Shown here in pieces: positions 6,526 through 12,387 of a DNA stretch of 12,387 nucleotides. The stretch's first letter is position 1, and each line of letters opens with the position of its first letter. The position numbers and the translations under genes were made by a program. The DNA is taken from contig CALEJO010000220.1 of NCBI GenBank assembly GCA_937898155.1, forward strand, positions 1-12,387. The letters run 5' to 3'. The notes beneath the pieces were generated by a model. The model ran no database searches and was not told the DNA's origin. It worked only from the letters and a program-made list of their open reading frames with translations. The stretch comes from an uncultured Clostridia bacterium (lineage in GTDB: Bacteria > Bacillota > Clostridia > Oscillospirales > CAG-272).

Positions 6526-7524
6526 ATGTTTGCATTACTGAAAAAACTGGTGACGGCGTCGGGTGTTTCCGGCGACGAGGGGGAGATTTCCTCCGTGATC
6601 GAAAAGGAGATCGCGTCTTATGTGGACTCCGTCCGCACGGACGCGATGGGCAATCTGATCTGCTTCAAAAAAGGGACTGCGAAAAACGCGAAAAAGCTGA
6701 TGTTCGCGGCGCATATGGACGAGATCGGCTTCATGGTCAGCTTCATCGACGAAAAGGGCTTTCTGCGCGTTTCCAAGATGGGCGGCATCAACTATAACGC
6801 GGCGGCGTTCTCCGAAGTGCTCTTCAAAAACGGAACGCGCGGCGTGATCGTGCCGGACGCGCGCGTCGGGGCAAAGGACTATCGTCCCGAGGTCTTTTAC
6901 GTGGATATCGGCGCGAAATCGAAAAAGGACGCGGAACGTCGCGTGGCGATCGGCGATACCTGCCGTGTCGCGCCGTCGCTGACGCGTCTGGCGGGTGCCC
7001 GTGTGACGGGACGCCCGATCGACGACCGCATCGGCTGTCTCATGCTGATCGAGGCGGCAAAGGCGGCAAAAACCTTTGAAAACGACACGTATTTTGTCTT
7101 CACGGTGCAGGAAGAAGTCGGTGTGCGCGGCGCGAAAACGTCCGCGTTCGGCATCGCGCCCGATTATGCGGTCGCGGCGGATATCGGCGGCAGCGGCGAC
7201 GTGCCGAACAGCGCCCCCTTTGAGGTCGTGCTCGGCAAGGGCATCGCGATCAAGCTCAAAGACGGTATGGTCATCTGCCATCAGAAGATGATCGCGGCGA
7301 TGAAAGAAGCCGCAACGGCAAAAAAAGTGCCGTTCCAGCTTGAAATTCTCGAGTCCGGCGGCACCGACACCTGTATGCTCCAACAGGCGGCGGGCGGATG
7401 CGTCGCGGGTGCGCTTTCGATCCCGACGCGCTACGGTCACAGCGCCGTGGAGGTCGTCGATCTGAACGATGTCGCGGGCGGCGTTTCGATCATGGCGGGA
7501 CTCTGCGAAACGAAACTCGGTTAA
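6526..7524 (+). CDS. M42-family metallopeptidase (third of three), metal site complete
   Basis: Predicted di-metal aminopeptidase of the M42 family, 332 residues, closest of the three to textbook motifs. AAHMDEIGF at 61-69 gives ligand His63 and Asp65. GRPIDDR at 162-168 gives the bridging Asp pair 166-167. VQEEVGVRGA at 194-203 gives catalytic Glu196 and ligand Glu197. Asp219 sits in AADIGGSGD. SGGTDTC at 277-283 is the conserved loop, and RYGHSAVEVV at 302-311 gives His305. The start has AAGGAGA about 9 bases upstream and is one base after the previous stop. Members of this family usually assemble into dodecamers and remove N-terminal residues from peptides, and may act after the proteasome-like or Clp proteases. 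The actual substrate is not visible. Confidence 0.93.
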   Translation: MFALLKKLVTASGVSGDEGEISSVIEKEIASYVDSVRTDAMGNLICFKKGTAKNAKKLMFAAHMDEIGFMVSFIDEKGFLRVSKMGGINYNAAAFSEVLFKNGTRGVIVPDARVGAKDYRPEVFYVDIGAKSKKDAERRVAIGDTCRVAPSLTRLAGARVTGRPIDDRIGCLMLIEAAKAAKTFENDTYFVFTVQEEVGVRGAKTSAFGIAPDYAVAADIGGSGDVPNSAPFEVVLGKGIAIKLKDGMVICHQKMIAAMKEAATAKKVPFQLEILESGGTDTCMLQQAAGGCVAGALSIPTRYGHSAVEVVDLNDVAGGVSIMAGLCETKLG

Positions 7525-7540
7525 GAAAAGAGAAAACGAG

Positions 7541-8794
7541 ATGGAATTTTCGGAACAAGTCAAAACGCTTGCTGCGCAGGCGGAAACGGCGCTCGCGCCC
7601 GTTTTCACGCAGATCGACGCGGTGGCGGAGAAGAATACGGCGCGCGTGCTGGACAGCTTTCGTCGGCATCGCGTGTCGGAAACGATGTTTGCCGGCTCGA
7701 CGGGATACGGCTACGGCGACGTCGGCCGCGATGCGATGGGCGAGATTTACGCGGACGTGTTCGGTGCGGAGGCGGCGTTCGTCCGGCATCAGTTTGTCAA
7801 CGGAACGCAGGCGATCTCAACCGTCCTGTTCGGGCTGTTGCGCCCGGGCGACGTGATGCTCGCCGTGACGGGAAGCCCCTACGATACGCTTTCCGAGGTG
7901 ATCGGAAATAAGACGAAAAACGGCGACGGCTCGCTTGCGGACTTCGGTGTGGATTACGACGAGGTGGGACTGCTCCCCGACGGGGCGGGGGACTTCGACG
8001 GCATCGCGGAAAAGCTCCGCACGCTCGGCGACCGCGTCAAGATCGTTTTCATTCAGCGCTCGAAGGGCTACGCGAACCGTCCGACGCTTTCTTCGGTCGA
8101 GATCGGCGAGATCGCGCAGTTTTGCAAGGCGAGAAGCCGCGCTTACGTCGTCGTGGACAACTGCTACGGCGAATTTTGCGACGAGACGGAGCCGACGGCG
8201 CACGGCGCGGACATTATCGTCGGCTCGCTGATCAAAAATCCGGGCGGCGGTATGGCGTCCTCCGGCGGCTATATCGCGGGCACGGCGCGCGCGGTCGAGC
8301 TTTGCTCGTATCGCATGACGACGGTCGGCATCGGCACGGAATGCGGCGCCTCGCTCGGACAAACGCGCGAGATCTGTAAGGGCTTTTTCTTCGCTCCGCA
8401 CGTCGTCGCGCAGGCGAAAAAGACCGCGGCGTTCGCGGCGTATCTCTTCGGTGCGCTCGGCTACAAGGTCGAGCCGTCCTACGACGCGACGCGCCACGAT
8501 ATCATTCAGACGGTCGTCTTCGGCAATCCCGACGGGCTGTGCGCGTTTTGTCGCGGCATCCAGCAGGGCTCGCCGGTCGATGCGTTCGTCACGCCGGAGC
8601 CGTGGGACATGCCCGGCTACGCGGACAAGGTCATCATGGCGGCAGGCACGTTCGTGCAGGGCGCCTCGATCGAGCTTTCCGCCGACGGACCGCTCCGCCC
8701 GCCGTATACGGCGTTTTTCCAGGGTGGTCTGACCTACGAAAGCGGCAAATACGCGATCATGACCGCGGCGGAAACGCTCCTCGCGGGAAAATAA
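7541..8794 (+). CDS. PLP-dependent enzyme of the PF06838 (methionine gamma-lyase-like / YnbB) family
   Basis: Fold-type I pyridoxal-phosphate enzyme, 417 residues, of the family usually labelled aluminium resistance protein or methionine gamma-lyase family. I know of no firm reaction for it. Seen: a typical N-terminus with VSETMFAGSTGYGYGD at 45-60, QFVNGTQAI at 84-92, a cofactor-contacting region VVVDNCYGEF at 203-212 with Asp206, and SLIKNPGGG at 229-237 with Lys232 as the probable Schiff-base lysine. GTFVQGASIELSADGP lies near the C-terminus. The start at 7541 fits the family N-terminus, although the sequence before it is only purine-rich and lacks a clear GGAGG, so translation may be coupled to the upstream peptidase gene 16 bases away. 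An in-frame ATG at 7469 would add 24 residues overlapping that gene and is rejected. It is the last gene of the block, followed at once by a terminator. Confidence 0.9.
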   Translation: MEFSEQVKTLAAQAETALAPVFTQIDAVAEKNTARVLDSFRRHRVSETMFAGSTGYGYGDVGRDAMGEIYADVFGAEAAFVRHQFVNGTQAISTVLFGLLRPGDVMLAVTGSPYDTLSEVIGNKTKNGDGSLADFGVDYDEVGLLPDGAGDFDGIAEKLRTLGDRVKIVFIQRSKGYANRPTLSSVEIGEIAQFCKARSRAYVVVDNCYGEFCDETEPTAHGADIIVGSLIKNPGGGMASSGGYIAGTARAVELCSYRMTTVGIGTECGASLGQTREICKGFFFAPHVVAQAKKTAAFAAYLFGALGYKVEPSYDATRHDIIQTVVFGNPDGLCAFCRGIQQGSPVDAFVTPEPWDMPGYADKVIMAAGTFVQGASIELSADGPLRPPYTAFFQGGLTYESGKYAIMTAAETLLAGK

Positions 8795-8802
8795 AGAAAA
8801 CA

Positions 8803-8809
8803 CGTCGAA
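8803..8809 (+). promoter_or_regulatory. Possible upstream Spo0A box for spoIIGA-sigE
   Basis: CGTCGAA followed by AAAA matches six of seven bases of the Spo0A box TGTCGAA and its A-rich tail. It lies about 85-90 bases before the likely start of spoIIGA transcription, close to where the distal Spo0A site sits in the B. subtilis spoIIG promoter as I recall it. It overlaps the foot of the upstream terminator hairpin. A six-of-seven match is weak in a genome rich in TCGA-like words. Confidence 0.35.
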
Positions 8810-8842
8810 AAATGCACGAAACGCTCGTGCATTTTTCTTTTT
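8807..8842 (+). terminator. Intrinsic terminator ending the rsmA-to-PF06838 block
   Basis: A perfect 13-bp stem (8807-8819 with 8825-8837), loop AACGC, then five T (8838-8842) and more T inside the 3' arm. It begins 12 bases after the PF06838 stop. It separates the housekeeping block from the sporulation genes downstream. Confidence 0.9.
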
Positions 8843-8852
8843 GGCGCCCGAC

Positions 8853-8886
8853 TTCGACGGGATTCGCGCCCGCGCGTCTGTATAAT
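8853..8886 (+). promoter_or_regulatory. spoIIGA-sigE promoter with a possible Spo0A box in the -35 region
   Basis: A perfect -10 TATAAT (8881-8886) lies 48 bases before the spoIIGA ATG. No TTGACA-like -35 box is present at 16-18 bases. Instead TTCGACG (8853-8859), a six-of-seven inverse match to the Spo0A box, sits 21-22 bases upstream of the -10. The B. subtilis spoIIG promoter likewise has overlong spacing and depends on Spo0A bound at the -35 region. The -10 is directly seen. Spo0A control is inference. Confidence 0.5.
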
Positions 8887-8934
8887 AAGAAGCAAGTCCG
8901 TCTCCGGCGGCATTTTGGGAAATCGGGTGAACCT

Positions 8935-9798
8935 ATGACGGAGGAAATTTACGGCGACGTGCTGTTTTTGATCAATTTCAGCATGGATTTTCTACCCCTA
9001 TATCTCGCGGGGAAGATCGTGCATCTCGATTTGCGCGCGTGGCGCGTCATTCTCGCGGCGTCGCTCGGCGCGGCTTACGGCGTCGTGTCGCTCTTTTTTG
9101 ATCTCGGCTTCTTCTGGAATACGCTCGTCACGGTTGCCGTCACGGTCTTGATGGGCGCGCTCGCGTTCGGTCCGTGCTCGTTTGGCACGTTCGCGGCGGC
9201 GACGGCGCTCTTTGCCGGCATCGGGATGCTGATCGGCGGCGCGATGACGGCGGCGTTCGTGCGGCTTGGACGCTATCAGACGACGATCGTGCTCGACGGC
9301 GCGATCCATACTGTTTATGGCGATCTGCCAATGTGGATTTTTCTTGTGCTGGCGGGACTTTCCGCACTTTTTACATGGGGAATCGGCGCGATCGTCTCCC
9401 GACGGCGGCACGCGCGTTTTTGTGAGATCATGGTGCTGTTCGACGATTTTTCGACGACACTTCGCGGACGGATCGATAGCGGCAACCTCGTCAGCGAGCC
9501 GATCACGGGCACGCCCGTCATTTTCGTGAAAGCATCGGCGGCGGATTGTCTGCCCACCGAGCTGCGCGAGGCGATGACGGCGGGCATCGCGGGGCTCGGG
9601 GAGCAGACCGCGGGCCGTCTTCGCGTCGTGCCGTCGCGCACGGTCGGCGGAGAAGCGATGCTTCTGGCGGCGGTGCCGCGGCGCCTGTATCTGCGCACGG
9701 AAAAAAACTGGGATGCCAAACGCGCGCTGATCGCGCTCGATACCATAGATGGGGATTTCGACGGCGCACCGGCGCTCGTGCCGGAAGCGCTGACGTAG
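8935..9798 (+). CDS. spoIIGA: Sigma-E processing peptidase SpoIIGA
   Basis: Membrane-bound aspartic protease that removes the pro-sequence from pro-sigma-E, switching on mother-cell gene expression after asymmetric division. It is activated by the forespore signal SpoIIR in known sporulators. The product is 287 residues, slightly shorter than B. subtilis SpoIIGA. The N-terminal half holds about five membrane segments (near 5-27, 36-55, 58-78, 84-108, 131-152). Then comes a basic junction SRRRHAR and a soluble protease domain with the catalytic DSGN at 181-184, equivalent to the essential Asp183 region of B. subtilis. The C-terminus ends in a typical short LVPEAL tail. GGGTGA (8925-8930) is a moderate ribosome binding site 4 bases from the ATG. 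An upstream extension of the frame runs through the terminator and promoter and is not used. sigE, its substrate gene, starts 8 bases after its stop. Confidence 0.95.
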   Translation: MTEEIYGDVLFLINFSMDFLPLYLAGKIVHLDLRAWRVILAASLGAAYGVVSLFFDLGFFWNTLVTVAVTVLMGALAFGPCSFGTFAAATALFAGIGMLIGGAMTAAFVRLGRYQTTIVLDGAIHTVYGDLPMWIFLVLAGLSALFTWGIGAIVSRRRHARFCEIMVLFDDFSTTLRGRIDSGNLVSEPITGTPVIFVKASAADCLPTELREAMTAGIAGLGEQTAGRLRVVPSRTVGGEAMLLAAVPRRLYLRTEKNWDAKRALIALDTIDGDFDGAPALVPEALT

Positions 9799-9806
9799 GA
9801 GGAGTT

Positions 9807-10514
9807 ATGAAGTGGATACATAAGATCGGATTCCGGCTTCGCGTTTGGTGGGCGCGACTGTTTTGCCGCGGCGTTTACTATATCGGCGGCACGGAAACGC
9901 TTCCGCCGCCGCTTTCGGAAGAGGAGGAAGCGGCGCTTCTCGCTATCCTCGACGAAGACGAAAACGCCAGACGCACGCTGATCGAGCGCAATTTACGGCT
10001 CGTCGTCTATATCGCCAAAAAATTTGAAAATACCGGCGTCGGCATGGAGGATCTGATCTCGATCGGCACGATCGGGCTGATCAAAGCGGCGAACACGTTC
10101 CGTCCGGACAAAAATATCAAGCTGGCGACCTACGCCTCCCGTTGCATCGAAAACGAAATTTTGATGGTGATCCGCAAGACGTCGAATCTGCGTGCCGAGG
10201 TGTCATTCGACGAGCCGCTTTCGACGGATTGGGACGGCAACGAGTTGCTTCTCTCCGACGTGCTCGGCTCCGAGGAAAACAGCGCGCTCCACGACATGGA
10301 GGAAAATGAGGAGCGGCAAGTGCTTGCCGACGCGGTGGCATCGCTCCCTCCGCGGGAACGGGAGATCATCGAGCTTCGCTTCGGGCTTTCGGGCGGCAGG
10401 GAAATGACGCAAAAAGAGGTCGCGGACGCGCTCGGCATCTCGCAATCTTACATCTCGCGGCTGGAAAAACGGATCATCGACCGACTTCGGGAGCAAATCA
10501 AAGATAAAATTTGA
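9807..10514 (+). CDS. sigE: RNA polymerase sporulation sigma factor SigE (pro-sigma-E)
   Basis: Early mother-cell sigma factor, 235 residues against 239 in B. subtilis. It starts as an inactive precursor. The N-terminal about 24 residues are basic and aromatic (MKWIHKIGFRLRVWWARLF), followed by VYYIGGTE, where SpoIIGA cuts in known members. Region 2 runs from about 55 to 125 with ERNLRLVVYIAKKFENTG, EDLISIGTIGLIKA and LATYASRCIENEILM. Region 4 has LPPREREIIELRFGL at 180-194 and the helix-turn-helix TQKEVADALGISQSYISRLEKR at 201-222, nearly identical in pattern to B. subtilis SigE. AGGAGGAG precedes the ATG by a few bases and overlaps the spoIIGA stop. In many sporulators sigG follows directly. 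Here the next gene is rpmE. No GC-rich terminator is seen after sigE, only T and A runs. Confidence 0.97.
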   Translation: MKWIHKIGFRLRVWWARLFCRGVYYIGGTETLPPPLSEEEEAALLAILDEDENARRTLIERNLRLVVYIAKKFENTGVGMEDLISIGTIGLIKAANTFRPDKNIKLATYASRCIENEILMVIRKTSNLRAEVSFDEPLSTDWDGNELLLSDVLGSEENSALHDMEENEERQVLADAVASLPPREREIIELRFGLSGGREMTQKEVADALGISQSYISRLEKRIIDRLREQIKDKI

Positions 10515-10533
10515 ATTTTTTTTGAAAAAACAC

Positions 10534-10562
10534 TTGCAAAACCGCGAAACATATGATATAGT
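10534..10562 (+). promoter_or_regulatory. Sigma-A-type promoter for rpmE
   Basis: -35 TTGCAA (10534-10539), a 17-base spacer and -10 TATAGT (10557-10562), with an extended TGA directly before the -10. It begins 20 bases after the sigE stop and leaves a leader of about 30 bases before rpmE. It lets the ribosomal protein be made independently of the sporulation operon. Confidence 0.75.
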
Positions 10563-10602
10563 AAAGAACGATGCGAATACAGCGAAATGAGGTGTTATGA
10601 AA

Positions 10603-10809
10603 ATGAAGGAAGGAATCCATCCCAATTATGTCGATGCAACCGTGAGATGTGCTTGCGGTGAAGTCATACAGACCAAATCCACAAAGGGCGATTTCAGAAT
10701 TGAAATTTGCTCCAAATGCCATCCTTTCTTTACCGGCAAGCAAAAATTTGTCGATGCCGGCGGACGCGTTGATAAATTCAAACAGCGTCTCGAGCAGAAG
10801 AAAGTCTAA
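10603..10809 (+). CDS. rpmE: Large ribosomal subunit protein bL31, zinc-binding type
   Basis: Small 50S protein that bridges the two subunits. From MKEGIHPNY the product is 68 residues, typical for bL31. Four cysteines in CAC (16, 18) and CSKC (36, 39) form the zinc site of the C+ type, so this is the form expected under zinc-replete conditions. CHPFFTGKQKFVD and GGRVDKF are family hallmarks. Two in-frame ATGs exist, at 10597 and 10603. The second is chosen because GAGGTG (10589-10594) is 8 bases ahead of it but only 2 from the first, and because the family begins MK-x-x-IHP. Starting at 10597 would add Met-Lys. It has its own promoter and terminator. Confidence 0.96.
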   Translation: MKEGIHPNYVDATVRCACGEVIQTKSTKGDFRIEICSKCHPFFTGKQKFVDAGGRVDKFKQRLEQKKV

Positions 10810-10820
10810 AAAAGGCGTTT

Positions 10821-10860
10821 TGGCGGGATACCCCTGTGGGTTTCCCGCCATTTTTCTTTT
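10821..10860 (+). terminator. Intrinsic terminator after rpmE
   Basis: Stem TGGCGGGA/TCCCGCCA (10821-10828 with 10843-10850) continues after one mismatch into ACCC/GGGT, loop CTGT, then T5-C-T4. It begins 11 bases after the rpmE stop. Confidence 0.92.
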
Positions 10861-10905
10861 TCTCGCCGCATCCGGTGAGCTGAATTCAAAGAAAAGGAAT
10901 CCGAT

Positions 10906-12168
10906 ATGATCGAAAAAATCATGCAAGCGCAAGCCCCGTGCGTCCTCGTTTCCGTTTTGGAAAAGGGCGCGGACCACGCGGAAAGCGAAGCGTCGCTCGC
11001 GGAGCTGGAACGCCTCGCCGATACGGCGGGCGCGACGGTCTTTGCCGTTCTGACGCAGGAAAAAGAGTCGCCCGACGCGCGCACGTATCTCGGGAGCGGC
11101 AAGCTGAAAGAGCTCGCCGAGCTTTGCGAGAAAAACGACGTGCATATGGTCATTTTCGACTCGGAACTTTCGCCCTCGCAGATCAAAAATCTGGAAGACG
11201 GGATGAAGGACGTGCAGGTCATTGACCGCAGTATGCTGATCCTCGACATTTTCGCGCTTCACGCGACGAGCGGAGAGGGCAAACTGCAAGTGGAACTGGC
11301 ACAGCTCAAATATACCGTGCCGCGTCTGATGGGGCACGGAACCGAGCTTTCGCGTCTCGGCGGCGGTATCGGCACGCGCGGCCCCGGCGAGAGCAAGCTC
11401 GAAACCGACCGCCGTCACGTCAAACGGCGCATGGACGCGCTCGAAGAAGAACTTGAAATTTTGGCGAAAAACCGCGCCACGCAACGGAGCGGGCGCGATC
11501 GGAGCGGCACCTTCAAGGTGGCGATCGCCGGCTATACCAACGCGGGAAAATCGACGCTTCTCAACGCCCTGACGGGCGCCGGAATTCTTGCCGAGGACAA
11601 GCTTTTTGCCACGCTCGATCCGACGACGCGAAAGTTTGCTCTTCCGAATGGAGAGGAGATTCTGCTGACGGACACGGTCGGCTTTATCCGCAATCTGCCG
11701 CACCATCTGATCCGCGCGTTCCGCTCGACGCTCGACGAGGTCGTTTACGCGGATGCGTTGCTGATCATGATCGACGCGTCCGATCCCGAATCGCTCTCGC
11801 AGATCGCCGTCACGCAAACGCTGATCGACGAGCTCGGCGCCTCGGACAAGCCCGTTTTGTTCGTTTACAACAAATGCGACCGCGGCATCGCCGTCCATCC
11901 GACGACGCCGACGGAGCAGAACGTCTTTGTCTCCGCGAAAACGGGCGACGGACTTGACGTTTTGCAGGAGAAATTGCAGACGCTCGCGGCATCGGGCAAA
12001 ACGACGTGCCGCTTCCGCTTTCCGCCTGACAAGCTCGGGCTCGTCAGCTCGCTTTACGAAAGCGCGACGGTGCTTTCCTGCGACTACGACGATAGCGGTG
12101 CGCTCGTCACGGTGACATGCGACCGCAAAACGGCGGGCAAGCTCGCGGCATATCGAACGGAAGAATAA
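10906..12168 (+). CDS. hflX: GTPase HflX
   Basis: Ribosome-associated GTPase of the Obg-HflX group that binds the 50S subunit and splits stalled or stress-damaged 70S ribosomes. The product is 420 residues. The N-terminal HflX domain includes TYLGSGK at 60-66 and VIDRSMLILDIFA at 105-117, and the glycine-rich linker GGGIGTRGPGESKLE is at 152-166. The GTPase domain has G1 GYTNAGKST at 209-217, the LDPTTR segment at 237-242 acting as switch I, G3 DTVGF at 256-260, G4 NKCD at 322-325 and G5 SAK at 343-345. The C-terminal part is short, as in Firmicutes. AAAGGAA lies about 8 bases before the ATG. The gap after the rpmE terminator is under 50 bases and shows no clear promoter. The YigZ-family gene follows after 20 bases, so the two are probably cotranscribed. 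Confidence 0.96.
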   Translation: MIEKIMQAQAPCVLVSVLEKGADHAESEASLAELERLADTAGATVFAVLTQEKESPDARTYLGSGKLKELAELCEKNDVHMVIFDSELSPSQIKNLEDGMKDVQVIDRSMLILDIFALHATSGEGKLQVELAQLKYTVPRLMGHGTELSRLGGGIGTRGPGESKLETDRRHVKRRMDALEEELEILAKNRATQRSGRDRSGTFKVAIAGYTNAGKSTLLNALTGAGILAEDKLFATLDPTTRKFALPNGEEILLTDTVGFIRNLPHHLIRAFRSTLDEVVYADALLIMIDASDPESLSQIAVTQTLIDELGASDKPVLFVYNKCDRGIAVHPTTPTEQNVFVSAKTGDGLDVLQEKLQTLAASGKTTCRFRFPPDKLGLVSSLYESATVLSCDYDDSGALVTVTCDRKTAGKLAAYRTEE

Positions 12169-12188
12169 CTCGGAGAAAGGAGCCGCGC

Positions 12189-12387
12189 ATGGCAGGACTG
12201 ACGACGCTCGGCAAGGCGGCAAGCGCCGAATTCACGGAGAAAAAATCCGTTTTCATCGGCTATGCCTCTCCGGTGAAGACCGCGGAGGACGCGGAGCGCT
12301 TCATCGCGGAGATCAAGAAAAAACACGCGGACGCGCGGCACAACGTGTCGGCATATCTCGTCGGCAACGCCGTGCGATACAGCGACG
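12189..12387 (+). CDS. yigZ: YigZ/IMPACT-family protein (UPF0029), partial (C-terminus off the right edge)
   Basis: The N-terminal 66 residues of a YigZ (YvyE)-family protein. The family has an N-terminal IMPACT domain and a C-terminal ferredoxin-like domain. The role in bacteria is unclear, with ribosome or elongation-factor-like contacts proposed from structure. Seen: EKKSVFIGYASPV at 17-29, an AEDAERFIAEIKKKHADARHN helix-turn region ending near 52, and AYLVGNAVRYSD at the edge, which matches the family just before its conserved DDGEPSGTAG segment, not in the window. AAAGGAG (12176-12182) lies 6 bases before the ATG. It follows hflX by 20 bases and is probably in one transcript with it. Confidence 0.88.
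   Translation, partial: MAGLTTLGKAASAEFTEKKSVFIGYASPVKTAEDAERFIAEIKKKHADARHNVSAYLVGNAVRYSD

Noticed and set aside
8539..8934. A long upstream extension of the spoIIGA frame
   Set aside because: It overlaps the PF06838 gene, a strong terminator and the TATAAT promoter. The ATG at 8935 starts the typical SpoIIGA membrane region.
10498..12222. A 574-codon open frame on the minus strand opposite rpmE and hflX
   Set aside because: It spans two well-supported plus-strand genes and the rpmE terminator and promoter, and is low-complexity Arg-rich. It is a shadow of GC-rich codons.

Overview
The window looks like a stretch of chromosome from a fairly GC-rich, endospore-forming member of the Clostridia (Firmicutes). 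The evidence is a spoIIGA-sigE sporulation pair, Clostridia-type versions of DeoC, MurD, the PiT phosphate transporter and the PF06838 enzyme, tRNA genes with encoded CCA, strong AGGAGG-type ribosome binding sites and sigma-A-like promoters in AT-rich gaps. There are no mobile elements, phage genes, CRISPR arrays or rRNA genes. Genes are closely packed, and no gene-free stretch exceeds about 260 bases.

Layout: (1) A PiT-family phosphate transporter on the minus strand, cut by the left edge. It diverges from deoC across a 258-base gap carrying one well-formed promoter for each direction. (2) deoC, then a convergent terminator zone and two minus-strand tRNA genes, Thr(CGT) followed by Gly(CCC). 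(3) A compact plus-strand block that is probably one operon: rsmA, murD, three adjacent M42 metallopeptidase paralogs, and a PF06838 PLP enzyme, closed by a strong hairpin terminator. Gaps between these genes are 1 to 16 bases. (4) spoIIGA-sigE, which make the sigma-E processing protease and pro-sigma-E of the mother cell, behind a promoter with possible Spo0A boxes. (5) rpmE (zinc-type ribosomal protein bL31) with its own promoter and terminator. (6) hflX followed by the start of a YigZ/IMPACT-family gene cut by the right edge.

The most unusual item is the middle M42 gene (5472-6524). It keeps the fold-level sequence pattern, but four of the metal-site motifs are replaced: His to Pro, Asp-Asp to Gly-Ala, Glu-Glu to Arg-Arg, His to Asn. 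It sits between two paralogs whose metal sites are complete. This looks like a conserved-frame pseudo-peptidase that may partner with its neighbours in an M42 complex. Secondary points are a terminator-like hairpin between the two tRNA genes, the Spo0A-like boxes upstream of spoIIGA, and the placement of murD with rsmA and peptidases instead of with other cell-wall genes.

All functional calls come from reading motifs by eye. No database search was run.
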